A stretch of DNA of 5,591 nt from Candidatus Falkowiibacteriota bacterium (GTDB lineage Bacteria > Patescibacteriota > Patescibacteriia > Patescibacteriales > UBA12075): positions 1 through 5,591 of the forward strand of contig JAUVLY010000061.1 in NCBI GenBank assembly GCA_030600505.1, written 5' to 3'. Below, piece by piece: positions 1 to 5,423 of the stretch. How positions within the stretch are numbered: the first letter of the stretch is position 1; each line of letters begins with the position of its first letter. The notes below the pieces were generated by a model. The model was not told the origin of the DNA and did no database searches. It saw only the letters and a program-made list of their open reading frames with translations. Position numbers and translations under genes: made by a program.

Positions 1-1171
1 TTAATCGCTTAATCTCATCCATATTGTGAAGAGTGGCGTGCGTAACCGTGACCCCGCCAACATTAGCCGGCTCCAATACGGCCGTAGGGGTTAATATTCC
101 GGTCCGACCGACTTGCCAGACTACGTCTTTTAACTTAGTGGTAACCTGAATGCCGGCAAATTTGTAGGCCATCATATACCTGGGGCCTTTGCCCACCGTG
201 CCCAGAACATCCCAAAGCGCTAAATTATTAACTTTCACGACCATACCGTCCACCTCAAAAGGCAGCTTGTCCCGGTTTTTTTCCCAATACGCGTGCATTT
301 TTTCAACTTCTTTTAAGTCTCGACAATATTTATTTTCGCTCAAAGTTTTAAAACCAAGCTTGGTAAGAATATCGCGCTTATCTGAATTATTTTTTATTTC
401 TAAGTCAGTGGCCGTCTCATAGGCGACAAAATCCAATTTTCTTTCCGCGGCTAAAGAGGAATCCAGCTGGCGGACCGAACCGGCCACCGCGTTACGCGGA
501 TTCTTTAGCTCGGCCTTACCGGCTTGTTTATACTTTTTATTTAATTCTTTAAAAACCGCCTTAGTCATTATTATTTCACCGCGCACTTCAAGGTCTTTGT
601 TTACAATATCTGATATCTTTTTATTCTTTACCCTGGCCAAGCTAAGCGGTACAGACAAAATAGTTTTAATATTCCCCGTTACATCCTCCCCTGTTTGCCC
701 ATCGCCGCGGGTGATGGCCTTGGCCATTTTGCCATTATGATAGCGAATCGCCACCGCGATCCCATCTAACTTAAGTTCACAAAAATAATCCAGCTTAAAT
801 CCTCTCCCCCTCCGCTCCGCTCCTCCCCCTCTCCTAATTAGGAGAGGGGGCCGGGGGGAGAGGATTTTTATATTTCTGGCTTCCCAATCAAGCATGTCCT
901 GCGCGTTAAAAGCGTCAAAAAGAGACAGCATACGCGAAGAGTGGGTAGCTTTTTTAAATTTATCCAAGGGCTGGCCGCCAATGCGCTGGGTGGGCGAATC
1001 CGAGGTGATAAACTCCGGAAATGCCTGCTCCAGCTTAAAAAGCTCGTTTTTTAGGCTGTCACTTGCCTCCTGGCTAATCGTTTCCTTATCCAGCACATGA
1101 TACTGATAGCGATAATGCGCTATTTCCTTTTTTAATTTTTCTATCCTATTTTTAGCTTTATTTTTATCCAT
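1..1171 (-). CDS. ligA: NAD-dependent DNA ligase, N-terminal 390 residues (3' end outside window)
   Basis: LigA seals nicks in duplex DNA during replication and repair, using NAD+ to form an enzyme-AMP intermediate. The reading frame is open from ATG at 1171 to the window edge (390 codons of roughly 670 usual). It starts with a domain Ia containing Y24-H25 and DSPTQRIGG (58-66). The nucleotidyltransferase domain follows: motif I ELKLDG with catalytic lysine K134, TRGDGQTGEDVTGN (154-167), EVRGE (195-199), NPRNAVAGSVRQLD (224-237), EVDGMVVKV (306-314) and PRYMMAYKF (330-338). The start of the OB fold is QVGRTGILTP (353-362) and ATLHNMDEI (379-387). The zinc finger, HhH and BRCT parts lie outside. 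Two oddities are an in-frame insert of about 20 residues (about 104-124) encoded by a palindromic repeat, and Ia-domain changes relative to E. coli LigA. No clear Shine-Dalgarno precedes the ATG. It follows the pilin genes by 84 bp, with a terminator between them, so it is probably transcribed separately. Family assignment is secure. Confidence 0.96.
   Translation of the reverse strand, partial: MDKNKAKNRIEKLKKEIAHYRYQYHVLDKETISQEASDSLKNELFKLEQAFPEFITSDSPTQRIGGQPLDKFKKATHSSRMLSLFDAFNAQDMLDWEARNIKILSPRPPLLIRRGGGAERRGRGFKLDYFCELKLDGIAVAIRYHNGKMAKAITRGDGQTGEDVTGNIKTILSVPLSLARVKNKKISDIVNKDLEVRGEIIMTKAVFKELNKKYKQAGKAELKNPRNAVAGSVRQLDSSLAAERKLDFVAYETATDLEIKNNSDKRDILTKLGFKTLSENKYCRDLKEVEKMHAYWEKNRDKLPFEVDGMVVKVNNLALWDVLGTVGKGPRYMMAYKFAGIQVTTKLKDVVWQVGRTGILTPTAVLEPANVGGVTVTHATLHNMDEIKRL
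797..867. repeat. GC-rich palindromic element inserted in frame within ligA
   Basis: Outer arms of 14 bp (797-810 and 854-867) are perfect reverse complements. Inside them is a perfect 26-bp palindrome (825-850) centred on TAATTA, with 10-bp arms CCCCCTCTCC / GGAGAGGGGG. The remaining internal parts, 811-824 and 851-853, are unpaired and unequal. The whole is far more GC-rich than the surrounding gene. On the ligA strand it is read without a stop or frameshift, giving a Pro-, Arg- and Gly-rich segment (about residues 104-124) between 'WEARNIKI' and 'FKLDYFCELKLDG'. Its form suggests a dispersed palindromic repeat or MITE-like element similar in behaviour to the Rickettsia palindromic elements found inside genes. 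Only one copy lies in this window, so dispersal in the genome is inference. Confidence 0.85.
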
Positions 1172-1189
1172 TATCTTTATTTTACAAGA

Positions 1190-1198
1190 ATTTTAGCA
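1190..1198 (-). promoter_or_regulatory. Candidate extended -10 promoter for ligA
   Basis: On the minus strand the sequence reads TGCTAAAAT, an extended -10 (TGn) followed by TAAAAT, ending 18 bp before the ligA ATG. No convincing -35 is present: at a 17-bp spacing the hexamer would be GTTTTT, within the T-run of the preceding terminator. A second TAAAAT lies a few bases nearer the start codon and is an alternative. A short leader would result in either case. This is a pattern match only. Confidence 0.35.
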
Positions 1199-1205
1199 TA
1201 ACATC

Positions 1206-1239
1206 AACAAATAAAAACCAACCACCCGGTTGATTTGTT
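1206..1239 (-). terminator. Probable rho-independent terminator after the pilin operon
   Basis: On the minus strand AATCAACC (1235-1228), loop GGGT, and GGTTGGTT (1223-1216) form an 8-bp stem with one T-G wobble. A run of Ts then continues (GGTTTTTATTTG). An outer pair, AACAAAT at 1206-1212 and ATTTGTT at 1233-1239, is also a perfect complement, so a longer bulged stem is possible. It starts 17 bp after the PilX-like stop codon and lies before ligA, which fits the end of the pilin transcript. Confidence 0.6.
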
Positions 1240-1255
1240 AAAAATAAATGTAGGT

Positions 1256-1711
1256 TTAATATTTTAATTGTACTCTCCTGCCTACGTTCGCATATTGGCC
1301 CAAACAACTTAAAGTAGTTGTTGGCGTTGAAAAATCATATTGTATGCTATAAAAAGCATTATTGGATAAAGTCACAGTGTCCGACTCTACAGCCAAACAG
1401 CTATTTGCACAATTTGCTATTGTATCAGTCCCATCGGTAAAACAAATCGTGTGAGAAGCACCATCCTCACAATCAGTATAAATATCATAACTATCTTTCC
1501 TTATTTTCCAAATAATTAATTCCCCGGCTGATTCAGCGGCAAAGTAAGCCTTGGTAGAGTCATAACGCTCTTTACTCATCTTAAGTCCGCTAATCACAAT
1601 ATCACTGGCCGTCAAGGTAACCGTGAATACGGCAAATAATATCAAAAGTGTTAACAGTAAAGCGGTGCCGCCTTTCTGGTTAATTAATAATTTTTTCAAA
1701 ATTTTATTCAT
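1256..1711 (-). CDS. PilX/GspK-like minor pilin (tip subunit)
   Basis: This 151-residue protein has a prepilin-like start: a short basic leader (MNKILKKLLINQKG), then a hydrophobic segment at about 15-36 beginning GTALLLTLLIL. Residue +5 of the mature form is Leu, not Glu, whether cleavage follows G14 or G15. Absence of Glu5 is typical of GspK-type and some PilX tip pseudopilins. Next comes the PilX-style 'STKAYFAAESAGELIIWKIRK' region (52-72). The C-terminal half is small and has five cysteines (81, 90, 101, 105, 136). I chose ATG 1711, which overlaps the upstream gene by 8 bp (ATGAATAA). An in-frame start at 1783 would add 24 residues that do not look like a leader and would overlap by 80 bp. 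It is the last gene of the pilin set, followed by a terminator. The assignment to this family is good; tip location is inferred from GspK. Confidence 0.8.
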   Translation of the reverse strand: MNKILKKLLINQKGGTALLLTLLILFAVFTVTLTASDIVISGLKMSKERYDSTKAYFAAESAGELIIWKIRKDSYDIYTDCEDGASHTICFTDGTDTIANCANSCLAVESDTVTLSNNAFYSIQYDFSTPTTTLSCLGQYANVGRRVQLKY

Positions 1712-2270
1712 AAAAACGCGATGAAACAGTGGTTTGAATATAAAATGGTGTTTTATTGGAAACTTTAACCGACCTGGCCTCAACCTTCATCTTCATAGTT
1801 ACTATTTGCTGGATGCGGTTAGCCGGTGATACGCCAACCGCATTAGATTTAACTATAAACTCCAAGTCGCTAACTTCTATTTCGTCAGGCGTGGTTGAAG
1901 CAGCCACGCCATCCCTGTCTTTCATTAAACTAGTACCATCAAGATAGAAGCGTATACATTCACCATGTTTATTTTCAAACCACAGCTCCGCGGAATTATC
2001 CTGGTTAAATATTCGATTACCGCCGGCGTGGCAGGCCGCGTCACTGCGCACCGCCTGCCGCATATCCTTGCTAATTACCTCCATAACATAACGGATGCTT
2101 TCCTGGGTGTGCTGGGCGGATATGGCCTGGCGCTGGCCCTCCACTACAGACTGGAAAATACTGGTAGCAAGCATGATCACCACCACAAAAACGCTAACAC
2201 TAATAATAATTTCCAAAAGTGAAAAACCATTATTGTTTAATATTTGTGTTTTTCTATTATCGCCAGTCAT
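1704..2270 (-). CDS. PilW/GspJ-like minor pilin
   Basis: This 188-residue prepilin has a 15-residue leader ending NNNG, the cleavage and methylation motif G-FSLLE with Glu at mature position 5, and a hydrophobic helix of about 20 residues (IIISVSVFVVVIMLATSIF). The following region has the PilW/GspJ look (QESIRYVMEVISKDMRQAVR). It continues into a beta-rich domain with two cysteines (80 and 105 in this numbering) that could form a disulfide, and ends TPFYIQTTVSSRFYE. I chose ATG at 2270, inside the end of the PilV-like gene (14-bp overlap, ATGACTGGCGATAA), which suggests translational coupling. A TTG five codons earlier (2285) is possible but would give an odd hydrophobic leader start. Family members are minor subunits that join GspH/I/K- or FimT/PilV/PilX-type partners in the pilus-initiating complex. 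Confidence 0.85.
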   Translation of the reverse strand: MTGDNRKTQILNNNGFSLLEIIISVSVFVVVIMLATSIFQSVVEGQRQAISAQHTQESIRYVMEVISKDMRQAVRSDAACHAGGNRIFNQDNSAELWFENKHGECIRFYLDGTSLMKDRDGVAASTTPDEIEVSDLEFIVKSNAVGVSPANRIQQIVTMKMKVEARSVKVSNKTPFYIQTTVSSRFYE

Positions 2271-2802
2271 AAAAAATAGTATCAACTTGATATGTCCTAA
2301 TATTACCTCGGTTTTCCCACATCACCGTGGAAGAAGCACCAATAAAATTATCGTCCGGATCTTCGGTAATATGGATTATGCGGTAATACGCAGTGTCCGG
2401 GTTATTCCCACTATCACTATCGGTCGTATAATAGCCATTAGGATCTTGATAAAGCTTGGTTGCGTCACTCCCCAGGTCAATCAGGTCTGGGTCATCTTCA
2501 GCCTCGGTAAAACCACGGTAATCAATAATATATGTCTGGTCTTGTACAATATCAATGCCTGGACTGGCCGCGCCTTTCCAGTCAGCCTGACGAAGCCAAT
2601 TGTTATCGCGCTGATTGCGGACCAACTCCAAGCCTTCCTGGGCCAACATAGACGCAATCAAATACTCCTTATTTACGCTCTGGGCTTGAAGATTCTGAAT
2701 AACCAACGATGATACGCCCAGCAAACCAAAAATGATAATTGTTATTACCACTGTTAACTCCATCATGGTAAACCCGCCTTGATTCTTTGTAAGTATTTTC
2801 AT
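2257..2802 (-). CDS. PilV/GspI-like minor pilin
   Basis: This 181-residue prepilin has a 10-residue leader MKILTKNQGG, cleavage before F11, Glu at mature position 5 (FTMMEL) and a hydrophobic helix to about residue 35. The stretch at about 50-70 (ASMLAQEGLELVRNQRDNNWL) is the hallmark of PilV/GspI-like minor pilins as I know them from Patescibacteria: 'AQEG-E-VRN-RD-NW'. The rest is an acidic, Tyr/Asp-rich globular domain (for example DPNGYYTTDSDSG at 120-132) that ends VDTIFYDWR. The ATG lies 1 bp after the TAA of the GspH-like gene. The stop region contains the start of the PilW-like gene. No Shine-Dalgarno is visible, so coupling to the upstream gene is the likely means of initiation. Confidence 0.88.
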   Translation of the reverse strand: MKILTKNQGGFTMMELTVVITIIIFGLLGVSSLVIQNLQAQSVNKEYLIASMLAQEGLELVRNQRDNNWLRQADWKGAASPGIDIVQDQTYIIDYRGFTEAEDDPDLIDLGSDATKLYQDPNGYYTTDSDSGNNPDTAYYRIIHITEDPDDNFIGASSTVMWENRGNIRTYQVDTIFYDWR

Positions 2803-2803
2803 A

Positions 2804-3403
2804 TTAATTTGATATATCCACTAAACCAAAATCATTTATCATTATTGTTTTTGTTTTGCCTGATGATATTGACTCCAAGGTTATCTCAACTGTTTGGCAA
2901 ATTAGCTCACTGCCGGAATTTATTTCTATTATCGGATCCGGGGGCAATAAAAAAAGCGCCAAATCCTGCATTCCGCTATAAGCAGCACCACCATTGTCAA
3001 TCCCGTCAAGACCCGGCTGAATACGAACATCGGCAGGCAACTTAACTTGCTTATACAATTCATAATCACTGGCTCCGTTATCAAAAATATTATTATTATT
3101 CAAATCCGCAAACATATAATAATTTGTATTGTCTGTCTGACTGTCAATATATACCCCCCACCCTCCATCGGGAAATTCATCGTCTGTGCCATTATATTGG
3201 CTTCTAAGACCCAGGGCAAAATCCTGTGTCAATCTAATGTCTGACACCAGCTTTAAAGCGGCATTGTCCAGGCTGGAGGTTTTACCGGTATCACGGACAT
3301 TTACCACCACCAGAGCAGAAATAGAGCCAATAATTGCCAAACCGACAAGCAACTCAATCAGGGTATGGCCGGAATTATTATTTAATTTGTTTGCTTTTTG
3401 CAC
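2804..3403 (-). CDS. GspH/FimT-like minor pilin
   Basis: This 199-residue prepilin has a leader of 12 residues ending SG, then HTLIELLVGLAIIGSISALVV. Glu is kept at mature position 5, but position 1 is His rather than the usual Phe. After the helix comes the GspH/FimT-like region (NAALKLVSDIRLTQDFALGLRS, 47-68), then a beta-rich domain with GGWGVYID (80-87). DLNNNNIFD (100-108) has DxNxNxxxD spacing like a calcium-binding loop. The end, MINDFGLVDISN, resembles the last strand of GspH proteins. The start is GTG at 3403: the frame is closed by TAA 12 bp further upstream and holds no ATG before the leader. No Shine-Dalgarno is visible, and the GTG sits just after a strong hairpin. It is the first of four packed minor pilin genes. 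Confidence 0.88.
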   Translation of the reverse strand: MQKANKLNNNSGHTLIELLVGLAIIGSISALVVVNVRDTGKTSSLDNAALKLVSDIRLTQDFALGLRSQYNGTDDEFPDGGWGVYIDSQTDNTNYYMFADLNNNNIFDNGASDYELYKQVKLPADVRIQPGLDGIDNGGAAYSGMQDLALFLLPPDPIIEINSGSELICQTVEITLESISSGKTKTIMINDFGLVDISN

Positions 3404-3443
3404 GTTAATTTTAAATTAGCGTGGAAAAATCCCACGCTAATTT
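3401..3443 (-). promoter_or_regulatory. Leader hairpin with an alternative, start-codon-covering hairpin
   Basis: On the minus strand AAATTAGCGTGG (3443-3432), a 7-nt loop, and CCACGCTAATTT (3424-3413) form a perfect 12-bp stem that ends 9 nt before the GTG start of the GspH-like gene. A near copy of the left arm, AAATTAACGTG, covers the start codon itself. The right arm can therefore instead pair forward (CACG-C-TAAT with ATTA-A-CGTG, loop 3410-3414, one mismatch), which would bury the GTG. The two folds share 3413-3423 and exclude each other. The strong stem could also be a terminator after the GW-repeat gene, but on this strand no clean T-run follows it. The pairing is seen directly; any regulatory role is inference. 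Confidence 0.5.
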
Positions 3444-3452
3444 TATGTTTAA

Positions 3453-3458
3453 ATTATA
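3453..3458 (-). promoter_or_regulatory. Candidate -10 box (TATAAT) for the minor pilin genes
   Basis: A perfect TATAAT on the minus strand lies in an AT-rich spacer, 49 bp before the GTG of the GspH-like gene. No recognisable -35 is present at 16-18 bp; that stretch is the purine-rich heptamer repeat. Transcription from it would start near 3446, so the RNA would begin almost exactly at the strong hairpin. AT-rich background makes chance matches common. Confidence 0.3.
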
Positions 3459-3465
3459 TTTTATC

Positions 3466-3500
3466 TAATTTCTATTTTCTGTTTTCTATTTCCTATTTTC
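3466..3500 (-). repeat. Degenerate 7-bp tandem repeat (GAAAATA), five units
   Basis: Read on the minus strand the units are GAAAATA, GGAAATA, GAAAACA, GAAAATA and GAAATTA, each with at most one change from the consensus, covering 35 bp. They begin three bases after the TAG stop of the GW-repeat gene. All are non-coding and purine-rich. Such arrays vary in copy number by slippage; a role here is unknown. It could act as a spacer or an UP-like AT-rich stretch for the TATAAT just after it. Confidence 0.7.
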
Positions 3501-3503
3501 TGC

Positions 3504-5423
3504 CTACTGCGTTTCTATCCAGGAAGGCAAACGAACATTAGCACCGATGCCAATTGATGACGTAGAACAAGAAACAGATAAGGAGGTATCTGTTAACTCA
3601 AGATGAACTATGCCAACAGCTTGATCACTAAATCTAATTACGGTAGATGAAGCATCGTATGTATCATTTTCTGTTATATTGCTTGCTGCGTCCGTTGTCC
3701 AGTGCCAAGTGTGGGTGTTATCACAAGGCACCTGCTGGCTAAAACTATCGCGATAGCAACGGGCTGAGGTAGTACTTATAAAGGCAACATCTTCACCCTG
3801 ACTGAATACGGGCGGATACCAATAAAAATATGGGTTAGGCCATTCATTAGCGTCAATAGTAAAACTTTCGCCCACATTCCAATCTGCTGACGGTTCATCA
3901 CTTTGATCCCAAACCATTATCCACCAATAAAATGTAGACCCATAATCTAAGGTAAAATTATTCCAAAGGCTGGAATTATTAATAGCGTCTATCCAAAAAT
4001 ATTGCCAATCTCCATCTGAAGCGCACTTACCATCATTATCACCCTGATTAAGACAAATACCGGAATCAAAATCCGGACTACCCGGTGGTTGTGGCCCGGG
4101 GTTATCGCGATCAATTATTATCTGATAAGCGGTTTGGCCATCAGCTGGCTCGTCAGGATCGGTAAAAGTCCAATCTAATCTACGCTCAAATACTGAACGA
4201 TCACAATAAGTTAAATATTCAAAAACAACCGGGTCAGTGGTGGTTGGTGCGTCATTAAAAACATAAGTAAAATATTCACTGTAAGTGACTTTAAAATCGC
4301 CTGTGCTGACACAAATATCTCCCGGGCCACCGGCATCATTACAATTAAAAACAACCCAGCCAATACCGGTATTGTCATTACTACCATTATAGGCCCAGCC
4401 TTCAAAATCGGAACCATTTAGCCATACATTAGAAGTAATTGTACCCTCACCATCATCATTTAATTTCATCCAACCATTATCGCCATATGATAAAACCTTG
4501 GCCCAGCCATGAGCTACGCCGCCAGCGTCCAAACAGGCCGTGCAACCAGCCCCTGGGACACAAGAAGCATCACAATTATTGGTCACGACTGTAGCATCGG
4601 GGGGGTTGCTTTCCTGGAAACTAATCCAGCCGACATTGTCACTCCAGGCATAGCCGGCAAATGTCTGGGTAGTATAGTCCAAATGCACGCCATAGGTGCT
4701 GGAACCGCATTCGGCTTCGTTATTGCAGTTAAAGCTGATCCAATCCGTGGTAGTGCTATAAGCATAACCGCTGACGTTAGTGTTCATGGCTACATGATAG
4801 CTGGAGGTAGCGCACCAATCCTGTCCGCTTGGTCCGGCTTCCTCGCAATTAAAGCTAATCCAGCCATAGTCATCGCTATAAGCCTGGCCGTGCAAGGACT
4901 GATCCTTGGTCATACTAACGCCATAGTTGGAGGCGGCGCATTCATCCAGGCAGCGCATCTTTACCCAGCCAGCTCCGTTGCCACCGCTACAAGCAACCGG
5001 GTCATCAGCTAAACTGCAAAAACGGGCCCAGCCGGATAATTCGTTAGTAGTTAAATCAAGCATAGTGGAAGTGGCCGGGAAATTAGGGGGATCATCCGGA
5101 GTATCAAAACAAAGCCAGCCAACCACTTCGCTCCAGGCGCAACCGGCTATTCTCGCGGTTAGGTCATTCAAGTCTTCGGCTCCGACACTATAATCAGAGG
5201 CAACACAAGAATCAGTATTTTCACAGTTAAAGCTTAGCCAGCCAATATTTTCATTCCAGGCCCAGCCATGAAACGGATTACCCAAATTATCAAACTCGGC
5301 GGCAAACGCTTCAGGCGGGCTATCGTCCTCAAGAGTATAAAAAAATTGCCAGCCTAAAATTAAGACCAGCAATAAGCCAATAACCACAATGTCGTATTTA
5401 TGTGCTTTTAAAATTTTCTTCAT
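3504..5423 (-). CDS. Membrane-anchored Cys-rich GW-repeat surface protein, candidate pilus-associated adhesin
   Basis: I recognise the style but no named family for this 639-residue protein. A basic N-terminus (MKKILKAHKYD) precedes one hydrophobic segment (about 12-28), with the rest presumably outside the membrane. AFAA at 39-42 is a weak signal-peptidase-like site, rather far from the helix. Eight repeats start near residues 53, 94, 131, 179, 219, 257, 306 and 342 (period 36-49). Their consensus is GxA[WY]SxxxGW[IL]SFNC, often followed by a second Cys and [ST]xYxV. Residues about 400-525 resemble an Fn3-like domain (LDWTFTDPD, QTAYQIIIDRD, FYWWIMVWD). About 526-630 looks PKD/Ig-like (FSQGEDVAFIS, HTWHWTTD, IVHLELTD). 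It ends LPSWIETQ. There are 24 cysteines. The ATG abuts the pilD stop, and minor pilins follow, so a role with the pilus is likely by context. It lacks a prepilin leader, so it is not itself a pilin. Confidence 0.85.
   Translation of the reverse strand: MKKILKAHKYDIVVIGLLLVLILGWQFFYTLEDDSPPEAFAAEFDNLGNPFHGWAWNENIGWLSFNCENTDSCVASDYSVGAEDLNDLTARIAGCAWSEVVGWLCFDTPDDPPNFPATSTMLDLTTNELSGWARFCSLADDPVACSGGNGAGWVKMRCLDECAASNYGVSMTKDQSLHGQAYSDDYGWISFNCEEAGPSGQDWCATSSYHVAMNTNVSGYAYSTTTDWISFNCNNEAECGSSTYGVHLDYTTQTFAGYAWSDNVGWISFQESNPPDATVVTNNCDASCVPGAGCTACLDAGGVAHGWAKVLSYGDNGWMKLNDDGEGTITSNVWLNGSDFEGWAYNGSNDNTGIGWVVFNCNDAGGPGDICVSTGDFKVTYSEYFTYVFNDAPTTTDPVVFEYLTYCDRSVFERRLDWTFTDPDEPADGQTAYQIIIDRDNPGPQPPGSPDFDSGICLNQGDNDGKCASDGDWQYFWIDAINNSSLWNNFTLDYGSTFYWWIMVWDQSDEPSADWNVGESFTIDANEWPNPYFYWYPPVFSQGEDVAFISTTSARCYRDSFSQQVPCDNTHTWHWTTDAASNITENDTYDASSTVIRFSDQAVGIVHLELTDTSLSVSCSTSSIGIGANVRLPSWIETQ

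Noticed and set aside
797..867. The ligA palindrome as a terminator, or as a sign that ligA is a pseudogene
   Set aside because: The frame was followed codon by codon: there is no stop or shift, and all ligase motifs continue on both sides. No T-run follows the stem.
1712..1783. Longer N-terminus for the PilX-like protein starting at 1783
   Set aside because: It would overlap the PilW-like gene by 80 bp and add 24 residues before a normal prepilin leader. The ATG at 1711 with an 8-bp overlap is a better start.
2271..2285. TTG start at 2285 for the PilW-like protein
   Set aside because: It would begin with a hydrophobic MILFF before the leader. The ATG at 2270 gives an ordinary polar prepilin leader.
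2095..2712. Long open frame on the plus strand (205 codons), and the other plus-strand frames at 189-422, 894-1100 and 4509-5012
   Set aside because: All lie opposite well-supported minus-strand genes, and none of the translations shows a recognisable family motif.
4700..5260. Recurring DNA words in the GW-repeat gene as a CRISPR or mobile repeat
   Set aside because: They encode the conserved GWISFNC peptide in the same frame and differ at wobble positions, so they reflect protein repeats.
3504..5423. GW repeats as choline-binding-type cell-wall repeats
   Set aside because: Choline-binding repeats are about 20 residues with GW-x-WYY spacing. These are about 41 residues with GxAW...GWISFNC and paired cysteines.
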